64,000 bases of DNA from an uncultured Clostridia bacterium (GCA_934463165.1 CAKSJG010000002.1:272708-336707), one strand, 5' to 3'. Positions 42,706 to 51,560 are shown, numbered from the stretch's first letter. Notes: generated from the sequence alone by a model not told the origin. Numbers and translations: made by a program.

Positions 42706-42787
42706 GTGTTTTTGTTGATATTATACATACAATTATATTGATTCAGTCTGTATTTTTACGAAAATGTCACTGAATTGTTAAAAAAGT

Positions 42788-42816
42788 TTGACATTTATAT
42801 GAAACGCATGTATAAT
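42788..42816 (+). promoter_or_regulatory. Sigma-A promoter of the NlpC/P60 gene
   Basis: TTGACA (42788-42793), a 17-base spacer and TATAAT (42811-42816), both perfect, about 55 bases before the start codon. Confidence 0.85.
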
Positions 42817-42871
42817 GATAGCTGAGTTGATATTAAAATGTCAGCAAAAAAACGAAAGGTTTTGATATTCA

Positions 42872-43540
42872 ATGCGAAATATTCTGAGGACGGTTTTTGT
42901 AACCGCTATGCTTACGGCTTCATTTGCATCTTATGCATCATGCGCCGAGGCAGACGCTTATACAACAGCAGATATTCTGAATGTACGCACAATGCCGAAC
43001 ACCGATTCCGCCGTTATAGGTCAATATGTTTACGGTTCATCGGTTGAAATTATCGGTCGGGAAAACGAATGGTATAAAATAAAATACGGAAACGGATGCG
43101 CTTATGTTCACGGCGATTACGTTCAGACAAATGTTGCACCTGCAGCTGCTCAAGCTCAGGCACCGCTCATGGGTCAGCAGGTTGTAAATATTGCAAAACA
43201 GTATATAGGCACTCCCTACGTATACGGCGGCATGTCACCCGCGGGATTTGACTGCTCCGGGTTTGTAAAGTATGTATATTCACAGCTGGGAGTAAATCTT
43301 AACAGAATTGCGGAAGATCAGGCGAAAAACGGATATGCCGTAACAAGAGACAGCCTTGCACCCGGTGACATAATATGCTTTTCAAGCGGCTCGGGAAGTT
43401 CATATATAAGCCATGTGGGCATATATGTCGGTGACGGAAAATTCATACATTCCCCGAGAACGGGTTACACGGTTACAATAGAAGATTTAAACAGCGGATC
43501 TTATTCACGCAGATATTACTGCGCAAGACGAATATTTTAA
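42872..43540 (+). CDS. Secreted SH3b-NlpC/P60 peptidoglycan hydrolase
   Basis: A 222-residue exported endopeptidase. A signal peptide (about residues 1-24, ending ASCA) is followed by a bacterial SH3 domain (DILNVRTMPNTDSAVIGQY, about 34-85), an Ala/Gln-rich linker, and an NlpC/P60 domain (about 100-222). The catalytic cysteine is in FDCSGF, the histidine in SHVGIY, and FIHS supplies the third polar residue. It probably cleaves stem peptides between D-Glu and the diamino acid. It has its own promoter and terminator. Confidence 0.95.
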   Translation: MRNILRTVFVTAMLTASFASYASCAEADAYTTADILNVRTMPNTDSAVIGQYVYGSSVEIIGRENEWYKIKYGNGCAYVHGDYVQTNVAPAAAQAQAPLMGQQVVNIAKQYIGTPYVYGGMSPAGFDCSGFVKYVYSQLGVNLNRIAEDQAKNGYAVTRDSLAPGDIICFSSGSGSSYISHVGIYVGDGKFIHSPRTGYTVTIEDLNSGSYSRRYYCARRIF

Positions 43541-43550
43541 AAAACAGAAA

Positions 43551-43595
43551 AACCGCGCATCGGTCATATAATATATCGTTGACCGATGCGCGGTT
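43551..43595. terminator. Strong bidirectional terminator
   Basis: AACCGCGCATCGGTCA pairs perfectly with TGACCGATGCGCGGTT (16 bp), with A-rich sequence before and seven T after. It serves the NlpC/P60 gene and the convergent membrane-protein operon. Confidence 0.92.
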
Positions 43596-43598
43596 TTT

Positions 43599-44003
43599 TT
43601 AATATTTTTTCTTAAGCAGGCAATATGAAAGCCAATATAAAAATACAATCAGAAAAACACTGCCGCTTGCAGCACGTGCTGCTGTGTTTTTACCTGCAAT
43701 AAAAAGCGCAACCGAAGCGAAGCCGGCAATTATTACAAATCCGTAACCCGCACATGCCCATGCTTTTGAAGATATAAACCTGATGCGCTCATCATTCATT
43801 TTAACGTCAAAGTCTTTTCGGTACTCATCATCTTTTATATACCGGATATATCTTGCGATCTGCATGATGCCGCATGCAATCCAGCCGCATCCCAATCCGA
43901 GCCATATATTATCCGTAGCGATTCCGCTTATGCTCAAAATAACAAGCACGGCACCGGCAACTATCCAAAATATACTCAGATAAATCTTTTTTTCATATTT
44001 CAT
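43599..44003 (-). CDS. Four-helix membrane protein in HTH operon
   Basis: A 134-residue protein with membrane segments at about residues 8-28, 33-48, 80-103 and 110-130. A cytoplasmic loop carries YIKDDEYRKDFDVKMNDER, resembling the DUF2178-type proteins that are often paired with a small XRE regulator. It begins 2 bases after the HTH gene stop, with GGAGG in the stop region, so the two are coupled. The molecular role of this group is unknown. Confidence 0.82.
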   Translation of the reverse strand: MKYEKKIYLSIFWIVAGAVLVILSISGIATDNIWLGLGCGWIACGIMQIARYIRYIKDDEYRKDFDVKMNDERIRFISSKAWACAGYGFVIIAGFASVALFIAGKNTAARAASGSVFLIVFLYWLSYCLLKKKY

Positions 44004-44005
44004 TT

Positions 44006-44209
44006 TTATTCCTCCGAATCATCAAAAATAAACACCTGTTCAATTGCCATTTCAAAAAGCTTTGAAATTTTGTGAGCCAAAATTATCGACGGGTTATATC
44101 TTCCCGTCTCAAGAGAGCTTATGGTTTGCCTCGACACACCGAGAGCAGCTGCAAGCTCATCCTGACGTATTCCCTTTTCTCTGCGTATTTCTTCTATTCT
44201 GTTTTTCAG
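44006..44209 (-). CDS. Small XRE-type HTH regulator, probable CTG start
   Basis: A 67-residue HTH protein whose family normally begins M-K-N-R. Here the frame reads KNRIEEIRREKGIRQDELAA, then ALGVSRQTISSLETGRYNPS, ending VFIFDDSEE. No ATG, GTG or TTG is available. A stop codon lies three codons upstream of the first family residue, and AAGGAG is placed 9 bases before a CTG at 44209, which I take as the start. It precedes the membrane-protein gene in one operon and is flanked upstream by two palindromic operators around a sigma-A promoter, so autoregulation is likely. Confidence 0.8.
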   Translation of the reverse strand: MKNRIEEIRREKGIRQDELAAALGVSRQTISSLETGRYNPSIILAHKISKLFEMAIEQVFIFDDSEE

Positions 44210-44232
44210 ATATGATCACTCCTTTTCAGCAA

Positions 44233-44254
44233 TATGTAAAGTGTACTTTACATA
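44233..44254. promoter_or_regulatory. Palindromic operator 1 of the HTH operon
   Basis: The sequence TATGTAAAGT-GT-ACTTTACATA is a perfect 10-bp inverted repeat with a 2-base centre. It lies between the -10 element and the ribosome site, so a bound repressor would block transcription. Confidence 0.75.
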
Positions 44255-44255
44255 T

Positions 44256-44284
44256 ACATTATCACACATTTTCAAAAATGTCAA
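44256..44284 (-). promoter_or_regulatory. Sigma-A promoter of the HTH operon
   Basis: On the minus strand, TTGACA (44279-44284), a 17-base spacer and TAATGT (44256-44261). Operators sit on both sides. Confidence 0.7.
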
Positions 44285-44297
44285 GTGAACTTTACAA
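44281..44297. promoter_or_regulatory. Operator 2 of the HTH operon
   Basis: TTGTAAAGTTCACTTGA on the minus strand repeats the GTAAAGT half-site of operator 1, with a less perfect partner (ACTTG). It overlaps the -35 element. Confidence 0.6.
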
Positions 44298-44309
44298 AAA
44301 ATATATTTA

Positions 44310-44338
44310 TTGACTAAAATAAATAAAAGTGATATAAT
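44310..44338 (+). promoter_or_regulatory. Sigma-A promoter of the HD-domain gene and mnmA
   Basis: TTGACT (44310-44315), a 17-base spacer and TATAAT (44333-44338), divergent from the HTH operon promoter. The start codon is about 46 bases downstream of the -10. Confidence 0.8.
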
Positions 44339-44384
44339 ACATATCAACAAAATAGGCATTGTATCTGTACAGGGAGTTGATATT

Positions 44385-44957
44385 ATGAACATCGGAATTA
44401 CACGGGATAAAGCATGGAAGCTTTTAAACGAATATAACAAAGAAAGCTTTCATGTCAGACACGCAGTCACGGTAGAGGGCGTAATGAAGTGGTTTGCAAA
44501 TGAGCTGGGATACGGAGACGAATCCGAATTCTGGGGCATTGTCGGATTGCTGCATGATCTTGATTTTGAAATGTTTCCGGATGAGCATTGCATAAAGGAA
44601 CAGGAAATAATGAAAGAGCGCGGAATTGACAAAAAAATAATTCATGCGACTGCAAGTCACGGATATATGCTGACGGTGGACGTAAAACCTGAGCACGAAA
44701 TGGAAAAGGTTCTCTATGCCACGGATGAACTTACGGGTCTTATCGGCGCCGTTACGCTAATGCGTCCGTCAAAAAGCGTATCGGACCTTGAGGTAAAATC
44801 GGTAAAGAAAAAATATAAAAACCACGCGTTTGCGGCAGGATGCTCACGGGAAGTTATAGAAAGAGGAGCAGAAATGCTCGGTTGGGAGCTCGATAAGCTC
44901 ATAGGACAGACAATTCTTGCAATGCGAAGCTGCGAAGAAGAATATTCAAAATATTAA
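44385..44957 (+). CDS. HD-domain hydrolase
   Basis: A 190-residue HD-superfamily protein, probably a metal-dependent phosphohydrolase. HVRHAVTVEGVMKWFA and the HD dyad in GLLHDLD are present, with a later TASHGY supplying another metal ligand and TDELTGLI following. This subgroup resembles HDIG proteins acting on nucleotides. The start ATG at 44385 follows AGGGAG. It lies 26 bases before mnmA, so the pair is probably cotranscribed. The substrate is unknown. Confidence 0.88.
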   Translation: MNIGITRDKAWKLLNEYNKESFHVRHAVTVEGVMKWFANELGYGDESEFWGIVGLLHDLDFEMFPDEHCIKEQEIMKERGIDKKIIHATASHGYMLTVDVKPEHEMEKVLYATDELTGLIGAVTLMRPSKSVSDLEVKSVKKKYKNHAFAAGCSREVIERGAEMLGWELDKLIGQTILAMRSCEEEYSKY

Positions 44958-44983
44958 AATACAGTAAAATCGGAGTTATTTAT

Positions 44984-46048
44984 ATGAAAAAAGCAATTAT
45001 TGCAATGAGCGGCGGTGTTGACTCAAGCGTTGCCGCTCTTCTTACAAAAGAAAGAGGATATGAATGTATTGGTGCAACTATGAAACTGTTTGACAACGAA
45101 ACCGTTGGTGAGACAAGAGAAAAGAGCTGCTGCTCTCTCGATGATGTTGAAGACGCAAGAAGCGTCGCGCTCAGCCTCGGAATGAAATATTATGTTTTTA
45201 ATTTTTCCGACAAATTCAGAGAATGCGTTATCGACCGCTTTATAAGCGATTACGAACATGGGCGCACACCTAACCCGTGCATAGACTGCAACAAATATCT
45301 TAAGTTTGACAAAATGTATCTTCGCGCAATGGAACTGGGATACGATTACGTTGTAACCGGTCACTATGCAAGAATTGAAGAGTGCGACGGAAGATATCTG
45401 CTGAAAAAGGCTGTTGATCCGTCGAAAGATCAGAGCTATGTTTTATATTCCATGACGCAGCAGCAGCTTGCGCATACGCTTTTTCCGCTCGGAGAGTTTG
45501 AAAAATCCGAAGTGCGCAAAATTGCGGAAACTCACGGATTTATAAACGCAAAAAAGCATGACAGCCAGGATATTTGTTTTGTTCAGAGCGGAACATATGC
45601 CGATTTCATCAGGCAATATACCGGAAGATCATACGAACCCGGAAATTTTGTTGATACAAACGGCACTATTATCGGAAAACACAAAGGAATAATAAACTAC
45701 ACGATAGGTCAGAGAAAAGGGCTTGACATCGCATTCGGAAAACCCATGTACGTAAAAAAGATATGCCCCGACACAAACAGCGTTGTACTCGCGTCAAACG
45801 AAGAGCTTTTTACCGAGACTCTCACCGCAAGCGACTTAAATCTGATATCCGTGGATTCAATAAGCGAACCGATGAAGGTCAAAGCTAAAATACGGTATCG
45901 CCAGAGTGAGCAGAGCGCAACGGTTATACAAACGGACAGCAATAAAATTTCTGTCACTTTTGACGAGCCGCAAAGAGCGGTAACAAGCGGGCAGGCGGTT
46001 GTTCTCTATAACGGTGACACCGTGGTCGGCGGAGGAATTATAGATTAA
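44984..46048 (+). CDS. mnmA: tRNA-specific 2-thiouridylase MnmA
   Basis: Introduces the 2-thio group at U34 of tRNA-Lys, tRNA-Glu and tRNA-Gln. The 354-residue protein has the PP-loop AMSGGVDSSVAA at residues 7-18. The two catalytic cysteines are in NPCIDCNK near residue 97 and SQDICFV near 195. TGHYARI lies between them. A cysteine desulfurase partner is not adjacent. Length and motif order are normal. Confidence 0.96.
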   Translation: MKKAIIAMSGGVDSSVAALLTKERGYECIGATMKLFDNETVGETREKSCCSLDDVEDARSVALSLGMKYYVFNFSDKFRECVIDRFISDYEHGRTPNPCIDCNKYLKFDKMYLRAMELGYDYVVTGHYARIEECDGRYLLKKAVDPSKDQSYVLYSMTQQQLAHTLFPLGEFEKSEVRKIAETHGFINAKKHDSQDICFVQSGTYADFIRQYTGRSYEPGNFVDTNGTIIGKHKGIINYTIGQRKGLDIAFGKPMYVKKICPDTNSVVLASNEELFTETLTASDLNLISVDSISEPMKVKAKIRYRQSEQSATVIQTDSNKISVTFDEPQRAVTSGQAVVLYNGDTVVGGGIID

Positions 46049-46126
46049 ATTATTTAATTTATTTACTCTCAAATATAATAAATTGTAAATACTGTATAAA
46101 TTTTTCCAAAACCGATTTTTTGATTA

Positions 46127-46155
46127 TTGACTTATTGTAATTTTTTTATTATACT
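46127..46155 (+). promoter_or_regulatory. Sigma-A promoter of guaB
   Basis: TTGACT (46127-46132), a 17-base spacer and TATACT (46150-46155). There is no guanine riboswitch core in the 45-base leader. Confidence 0.8.
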
Positions 46156-46199
46156 ATAAGATAAATAAATTTTTACGAATAAAGAAAAGGAGAATTGTT

Positions 46200-47657
46200 A
46201 TGACCGACAAAATTGCATATGAGGGCCTGACCTTTGACGACGTGCTTTTGATACCTCAAAAGTCCGACGTTACACCGGATATGGTAAAAACCGAAACACA
46301 TCTCACAAAAAACATTAAGCTGAACATTCCTCTTATGAGTGCGGCTATGGATACCGTTACGGAATCTGCGCTCGCTATAGCGATTGCCAGAGAAGGCGGC
46401 ATAGGAATTATTCACAAGAATATGACCATAGAGAACCAGGCAACCGAGGTAGACAAGGTTAAGCGTTCCGAGCACGGAGTCATAACCGATCCTTTTCATC
46501 TTTCACCCGATAATTCAATTCAGGATGCCGAAAACCTTATGATGAAATACAGGATTTCGGGCGTTCCCGTTACCGAAAACGGAAAGCTTGTCGGAATAAT
46601 CACAAACAGAGACTTAAGATTTGAAACCGACTATACAAAGAAGATTTCCCTCGCCATGACAAAAGAAAACCTTGTTACGGCTCCTGTGGGCACAACTCTT
46701 GATGAGGCTCAGAAGATCTTAAGCAAATACAAAATAGAAAAGCTGCCGATTGTAGACAAAAACGGACTTCTTAAAGGGCTTATCACAATAAAAGATATTG
46801 AAAAATCAGTTAAATACCCCAATTCCGCAAAAGATTCAAACGGCAGACTTCTTGCCGGCGCGGCAATAGGAATTACCAAAGATGTGCTCGACAGGGTTGA
46901 AGCGCTAAGCGCCGCAAAGGTTGACGTTCTTGTGCTTGATTCGGCACACGGCCATTCACAGAATATTATAAACTGCGTCAAGCTTGTTAAAGAAAACTTC
47001 CCTCATATTGAACTTATTGCCGGAAACATTGCAACAAGCGAAGCCGCAGAGGAGCTTATAAAATCAGGTGTTGACGCCGTAAAGGTCGGAATCGGTCCCG
47101 GATCCATATGCACAACAAGAATCGTTGCAGGAGTAGGTGTTCCGCAGATTACGGCTATTTATAACGTTGCAAAGCTTGCCGAAAAATACGGCATTCCCGT
47201 AATAGCTGACGGAGGTATTAAATACAGCGGAGACATTGCAAAGGCAATATGCGCCGGAGCAGATGCAATAATGGTCGGAAGCCTTCTTGCCGGATGCGAA
47301 GAAAGCCCCGGAGAAACCGAAATATACGAAGGCAGACAGTTTAAGGTTTACAGAGGTATGGGCTCCATTGCCGCCATGGAAAAAGGCAGCAAAGACAGAT
47401 ACTTCCAGACCGGCTCGAAAAAGCTCGTTCCCGAAGGAGTTGAAGGAAGAGTTCCGTATAAGGGTCACCTTTCGGATACGGTATTCCAGCTCATGGGCGG
47501 ACTTCGTTCATCAATGGGATATTGCGGTACAAAAACCATCGCCGATCTTAAGAAAAACGGCAAATTTGTGCGCATAACAAACGCAGGTCTTATAGAGAGC
47601 CATCCGCATGATATTTCAATAACAAAAGAAGCACCAAACTACAGCAAAAGCTTCTGA
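46200..47657 (+). CDS. guaB: IMP dehydrogenase
   Basis: Oxidises IMP to XMP, the first committed step to GMP. The 485-residue protein has the barrel start GLTFDDVLLIPQ. Two CBS domains occupy about residues 95-210. The catalytic cysteine loop GPGSICTTR is near residue 300. The flap GRVPYKGH and the MGSLLAG phosphate site are present. It is monocistronic, with its own promoter and terminator; purB, the AMP-branch enzyme, is 8 kb away on the other strand. Confidence 0.98.
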   Translation: MTDKIAYEGLTFDDVLLIPQKSDVTPDMVKTETHLTKNIKLNIPLMSAAMDTVTESALAIAIAREGGIGIIHKNMTIENQATEVDKVKRSEHGVITDPFHLSPDNSIQDAENLMMKYRISGVPVTENGKLVGIITNRDLRFETDYTKKISLAMTKENLVTAPVGTTLDEAQKILSKYKIEKLPIVDKNGLLKGLITIKDIEKSVKYPNSAKDSNGRLLAGAAIGITKDVLDRVEALSAAKVDVLVLDSAHGHSQNIINCVKLVKENFPHIELIAGNIATSEAAEELIKSGVDAVKVGIGPGSICTTRIVAGVGVPQITAIYNVAKLAEKYGIPVIADGGIKYSGDIAKAICAGADAIMVGSLLAGCEESPGETEIYEGRQFKVYRGMGSIAAMEKGSKDRYFQTGSKKLVPEGVEGRVPYKGHLSDTVFQLMGGLRSSMGYCGTKTIADLKKNGKFVRITNAGLIESHPHDISITKEAPNYSKSF

Positions 47658-47663
47658 TTTACG

Positions 47664-47695
47664 GAGCTGTTCATTGCACACACGATGAACAGCTC
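47664..47695 (+). terminator. Terminator of guaB
   Basis: GAGCTGTTCAT pairs with ATGAACAGCTC (11 bp, 10-base loop), followed by TTCTTTTTTG. It begins 6 bases after the guaB stop. Confidence 0.9.
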
Positions 47696-47750
47696 TTCTT
47701 TTTTGTAATTTTTATGCATACAATTATTATACCGATATTCAGTACGGACG

Positions 47751-49382
47751 GTGTTTTTATTGTCAGGCATATTAAAATTAAAAAAATTGAAAATATTAAC
47801 AGCATTGTTGATAATCGTATTTTCTGTCGTTTATATCATAAAGTTCAAAACCGATTTTGCCGATTCCGAAAAAAATCAAAACGAATCCTTATATGCAAAT
47901 ACCGAGTTCAAAGCAACGGGCAAAGCAATGACGGATGCCGCAAACATTGATATACAGTCACACAATACAAAAACTCCCGTGAACTGGACAGACATCATAA
48001 CCTATCTTGCATGCAAATATGACAACGATTTTTCAAAATATAAACCCGAAGACGCCGATTATTTTGCGTATCTTGTCAAATCGGGAGAAAAACCGAACGA
48101 AATATGCAAAAAATATAAGAATTATTTTATATATAATTTATTGTATACGGAATCTCTCGACGGCCTTATCGGCGAAACGGCTTCTAACGGAAACTCGGAA
48201 ACCGTGAATTATGAAAAATACGGAATTAAAGCATATATGCCTGTCGCAGCGGATTATACATTCAGCCACAGTCCTAAAACCGATGACAAATCCGATGTGA
48301 TTAATGTTTCGGGCAGTGTACCGGTAATTGCTGCGGAATCGGGATATGCTGAGTCGGTTACGGACAGCGGTCAAACCCATATACTGCGCATAAAAACCAA
48401 AGACAGTAAAAGAAGTCTTGTTTACGGAAACATAAAAAAGGAAAATACGGTTGCCGAGGGAGATTTTGTATCAGCGGGAGATATTATAGGGCACACATAT
48501 GCCGGCAGCAATAAAGAAAACAAATCTTTTTTAAAATTTGAGATATTTATAAACAACGGCAGTTTAAACGAAAAGCAGATAAATGCATATGAAATAACGG
48601 AATTTTTATCCGTAAGAAAGATAACCGAAGCCAAAGTCAAAAACAAAATTAAGCTTCCGGTCATTATGTATCACGGTTTCACATCAGCCGGCAACGCTAC
48701 GCAATATGTCCTATCCGTATCCGATTTTGAGCAGGATATGCGGTATCTTTCGGATAACGGATTTACGGCAATATCATCGGAGGAATTGCTGCAATATTTC
48801 AAGCTCGGTATATCTCTGCCGGAAAAACCCGTAATGATCACCTTTGACGACGGATATTTAAACAATCTTGTGTTTGCATACCCAATAATAAAAAAATATA
48901 ATGTCAAGGTTATGATCTCCCCTATTGTATCCATGGTTGACTTTTATTCAAATACAGAAGACAGAAACCCTCTTTATGCACACCTGACATGGAAAGATAT
49001 AACCGATATAACCGGTGACGGTCTTGTTGAAATACAAAATCATTCCTATGATATGCACAAAAACAATTCCGAAAGATTCGGCACCTTTAAAAAGAAAAAC
49101 GAAAGTGTTCACGAATACATAAAAGTATTTTATGACGATATGTCAAAGGCGGATAGAGAGATAACGGAGCATACCGGAAAGAAACCTGTTGCCTATGTAT
49201 ACCCGTTCGGCAACATCAGCAAAGAAAGCACTGCCGTTCTCAAATGCTGCGGATATAATATAAGTTTCGGCTGCAGTGAGGGATATAATTATCTTGATGA
49301 AAATACACGGAGTCTGTTTAATCTTAAAAGATTTAACCGCACGCCGAAAAAAAGTGTGCGCTCCATACTCAATAACTATTGA
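47751..49382 (+). CDS. Polysaccharide deacetylase with degenerate LytM domain
   Basis: A 543-residue exported protein. An N-terminal anchor helix (about residues 10-32) is followed by an uncharacterised region. Next is a LytM/M23-like beta fold (about 160-280) in which the zinc ligands H-x-D and H-x-H are absent; the last motif reads FLKFEI where HLHFEI is expected. A NodB-type deacetylase then follows (about 305-540), with its metal-site aspartates in ITFDDGY and histidines in NHSYDMH, and YPFG further on. A domain that binds but does not cut glycan or peptide, as in SpoIIQ, plus an N-deacetylase suggests wall or cortex remodelling. The start is GTG at 47751 or TTG at 47760. Confidence 0.85.
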   Translation: MFLLSGILKLKKLKILTALLIIVFSVVYIIKFKTDFADSEKNQNESLYANTEFKATGKAMTDAANIDIQSHNTKTPVNWTDIITYLACKYDNDFSKYKPEDADYFAYLVKSGEKPNEICKKYKNYFIYNLLYTESLDGLIGETASNGNSETVNYEKYGIKAYMPVAADYTFSHSPKTDDKSDVINVSGSVPVIAAESGYAESVTDSGQTHILRIKTKDSKRSLVYGNIKKENTVAEGDFVSAGDIIGHTYAGSNKENKSFLKFEIFINNGSLNEKQINAYEITEFLSVRKITEAKVKNKIKLPVIMYHGFTSAGNATQYVLSVSDFEQDMRYLSDNGFTAISSEELLQYFKLGISLPEKPVMITFDDGYLNNLVFAYPIIKKYNVKVMISPIVSMVDFYSNTEDRNPLYAHLTWKDITDITGDGLVEIQNHSYDMHKNNSERFGTFKKKNESVHEYIKVFYDDMSKADREITEHTGKKPVAYVYPFGNISKESTAVLKCCGYNISFGCSEGYNYLDENTRSLFNLKRFNRTPKKSVRSILNNY

Positions 49383-49459
49383 TTAATCCGAAAAAATGTG
49401 ATAAAATATTATAAAATGATACAGTCTGTAATGACGGACTTAAAAACGAGGAGAAAAAA

Positions 49460-49990
49460 ATGGACAGAATGCAGGATACTTTCATAGAGTATATGATTAA
49501 ACAAAAAAAGAGCACATCATCAATATTAAAAACCGTTGCCATAGTTTTTGGGGCCGTAATTGCGGCATTTTTGGTGTTTATGATTTTCCTGATGCTGCCT
49601 CCGCAGCTCATAACATTTATGCCCCTTGCCGTCGCGGCTGTTTTTTACGGTGCGTACAGGCTCGCCGCGTCACTGAATGTGGAATTTGAATATACCCTCA
49701 CGAACGGCGAACTTGATGTTGACAAAATAACAAACAGAAGAAGAAGAAAACGCCTTCTAACTATACACTGCAAGTCATTTACGGTGTTTGCAAGGGTTAA
49801 TGATCCCGAACATAAAAATGAAGAAAATGCCGAATTCAACAAAGTCATCGACGCAAGCGCAAATTCCGCAAATTATGATGACTATTATGCAATATTTTTC
49901 AAAAACGGTCAGAAATTCAAGCTCATATTTAACCCGACGGCAAAAATGATTGACGTATTTAAAATGTATGCTCCGAGAGTTATAAAATAA
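49460..49990 (+). CDS. Two-helix membrane protein, DUF6106-like
   Basis: A 176-residue protein with a short cytoplasmic N terminus, two adjacent helices (about residues 24-46 and 50-68) and a basic, soluble C-terminal domain (NRRRRKRLLTIHCKSFTVFA near residue 93). The pattern fits a clostridial protein family of unknown role that I believe is DUF6106, though that label is from memory. The start follows GAGGAG. It may be cotranscribed with nnrD, 17 bases downstream. Confidence 0.72.
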   Translation: MDRMQDTFIEYMIKQKKSTSSILKTVAIVFGAVIAAFLVFMIFLMLPPQLITFMPLAVAAVFYGAYRLAASLNVEFEYTLTNGELDVDKITNRRRRKRLLTIHCKSFTVFARVNDPEHKNEENAEFNKVIDASANSANYDDYYAIFFKNGQKFKLIFNPTAKMIDVFKMYAPRVIK

Positions 49991-50007
49991 CGGCAGAGGT
50001 GAAATAT

Positions 50008-50964
50008 ATGGACAGGCGCGGTCTTGAAAACGACCTTATGAAAAAGCGTTATCGGTTTGTAACACAAAAATTCAAATCTCACTGCGGCGGAGTTATAACT
50101 CCCGAAATTGCCTCAAAGGCGGTTATGCCGCGAAGAACAGATATGCATAAGGGCGACTGCGGAAGGCTGCTTATCTGGGCAGGTTCACCCGGGCTTACCG
50201 GAGCTGCCGTAATGGCTTCGCAGTCGGCGCTTAAAAGCGGCGCGGGGCTTATTTCTCTTATATGCGCAAAAGAGCTTAACACGATATTTGAAATAAGGCT
50301 TACCGAGGTCATGACAGTTCCGCTTGAGGGCAAAAACGGAATCGTAACATTCGATCAGTATGAAAAAATAAAAGAACATATGCAAAAATCAGATGCTTTT
50401 TTAATCGGGCCGGGGCTGTCGCAGACTGACGGTATAAGGGATATCCTCAAAAAAATAATCAGAGACTCCGAAACTGCACTGATTATCGATGCAGATGGAA
50501 TAAACATAATTTCAAAGAATATAAATATATTATCGGAGGCGCATTGCCCTGTCATCATGACACCGCATATAGGCGAATTTGCGCGTCTTTGCGGCAGGGA
50601 TACGGAATATGTTATGCAAAACAGAGATCGCTTGGGTCTTGACTTTGCCAAAAAACACAATGTTTTCCTGACAGTGAAGTCTCATGAAACAACCGTATAT
50701 TCACCCGACGGAAAAATTTCAAAAAACATACTCGGAAATCCGGGCATGGCAACCGGAGGCTCGGGAGATGTACTTGCAGGCATCACGGCATCGCTTGCCG
50801 CACAGGGAAACGATCCTTACACGGCTTTGTGCTCCGCGGTATTTCTGCACTCTGCGGCAGCGGATATGGCAGAGCTTGAATACGGAGCATACTCGCTCAC
50901 TCCCACCGATATAATAAACACACTGCCGTATGCAATAAAAGAAACAAGCGAAAACAATTTTTAA
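50008..50964 (+). CDS. nnrD: ADP/ATP-dependent NAD(P)H-hydrate dehydratase
   Basis: Repairs damaged NAD(P)H hydrates using ATP or ADP; it is the C-terminal YjeF domain as a stand-alone protein. The 318-residue sequence shows KGDCGRLLIWAGSPGLTGAA near residue 38, the active-site NPGMATGGSGDVLAG with the catalytic aspartate, and MTPHIGEFARL. The epimerase partner domain (NnrE) that is often fused is missing here. The start ATG at 50008 follows AGAGGTGAAA. Confidence 0.92.
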   Translation: MDRRGLENDLMKKRYRFVTQKFKSHCGGVITPEIASKAVMPRRTDMHKGDCGRLLIWAGSPGLTGAAVMASQSALKSGAGLISLICAKELNTIFEIRLTEVMTVPLEGKNGIVTFDQYEKIKEHMQKSDAFLIGPGLSQTDGIRDILKKIIRDSETALIIDADGINIISKNINILSEAHCPVIMTPHIGEFARLCGRDTEYVMQNRDRLGLDFAKKHNVFLTVKSHETTVYSPDGKISKNILGNPGMATGGSGDVLAGITASLAAQGNDPYTALCSAVFLHSAAADMAELEYGAYSLTPTDIINTLPYAIKETSENNF

Positions 50965-50990
50965 GTCATTATCCGAAAGGAAGAATTGTT

Positions 50991-51560
50991 TTGAAAAAAA
51001 TATTATCATGCTTTTGTGTTCTTTTACTTACGATATCGGTATCGGGCTGCGGACCTGACGGCAGCGCCGAAAATATCCATTCCAAAATACACAGCTCTTT
51101 TTATGATATGAAAAGCTACACTGCAGAGTGCAGCATTACGGCATTTACAACGGGCGGCGAAAATACATATAACTGCACGGTTGATTACAACAAATCCGAT
51201 GACAGCTATAAAATCACTACCGATGATATGGCAATCAGCTTAAGCGGCGGCACGGCAACCGTCACGAAGGGCGACAGCTCGATGAAAGCACCCGCGTCCG
51301 ATGAAGACATGAACATATTTGTAAATACATTTTTCAAAAGCTATTACGAATCGGAAAATACTTCCATGAACGTTGCCGCCGAAGAATCCGGGAAATCAAC
51401 GCTTCTTGAATGCGATGTCGTGAATTCGTCAGACAGCGCGTCTCACATGAAGCTGTGGATAAGCAATTCCACGGTTTTGCCTGAAAAAATGCAAATATCC
51501 GACAAAGATGGTGTTATGAATACGGAAATAGTATTTAACAAATTTGAATTCAAAAAATGA
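50991..51560 (+). CDS. Lipoprotein, unknown (lipoprotein-sorting-like fold)
   Basis: A 189-residue lipoprotein. The signal peptide ends in the lipobox VSGC (cysteine near residue 20). The mature part has MKSYTAECSITAF and repeated short beta strands, including KLWISNSTVLPEKMQI, a pattern of LolA/LppX-like outer-layer lipoproteins. The start is TTG at 50991, preceded by AAAGGAAG. It is 26 bases after nnrD. The ligand or role is unknown. Confidence 0.8.
   Translation: MKKILSCFCVLLLTISVSGCGPDGSAENIHSKIHSSFYDMKSYTAECSITAFTTGGENTYNCTVDYNKSDDSYKITTDDMAISLSGGTATVTKGDSSMKAPASDEDMNIFVNTFFKSYYESENTSMNVAAEESGKSTLLECDVVNSSDSASHMKLWISNSTVLPEKMQISDKDGVMNTEIVFNKFEFKK

Noticed and set aside
46156..46199. 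Guanine riboswitch before guaB
   Set aside because: The leader is about 45 bases and has no purine-aptamer core.
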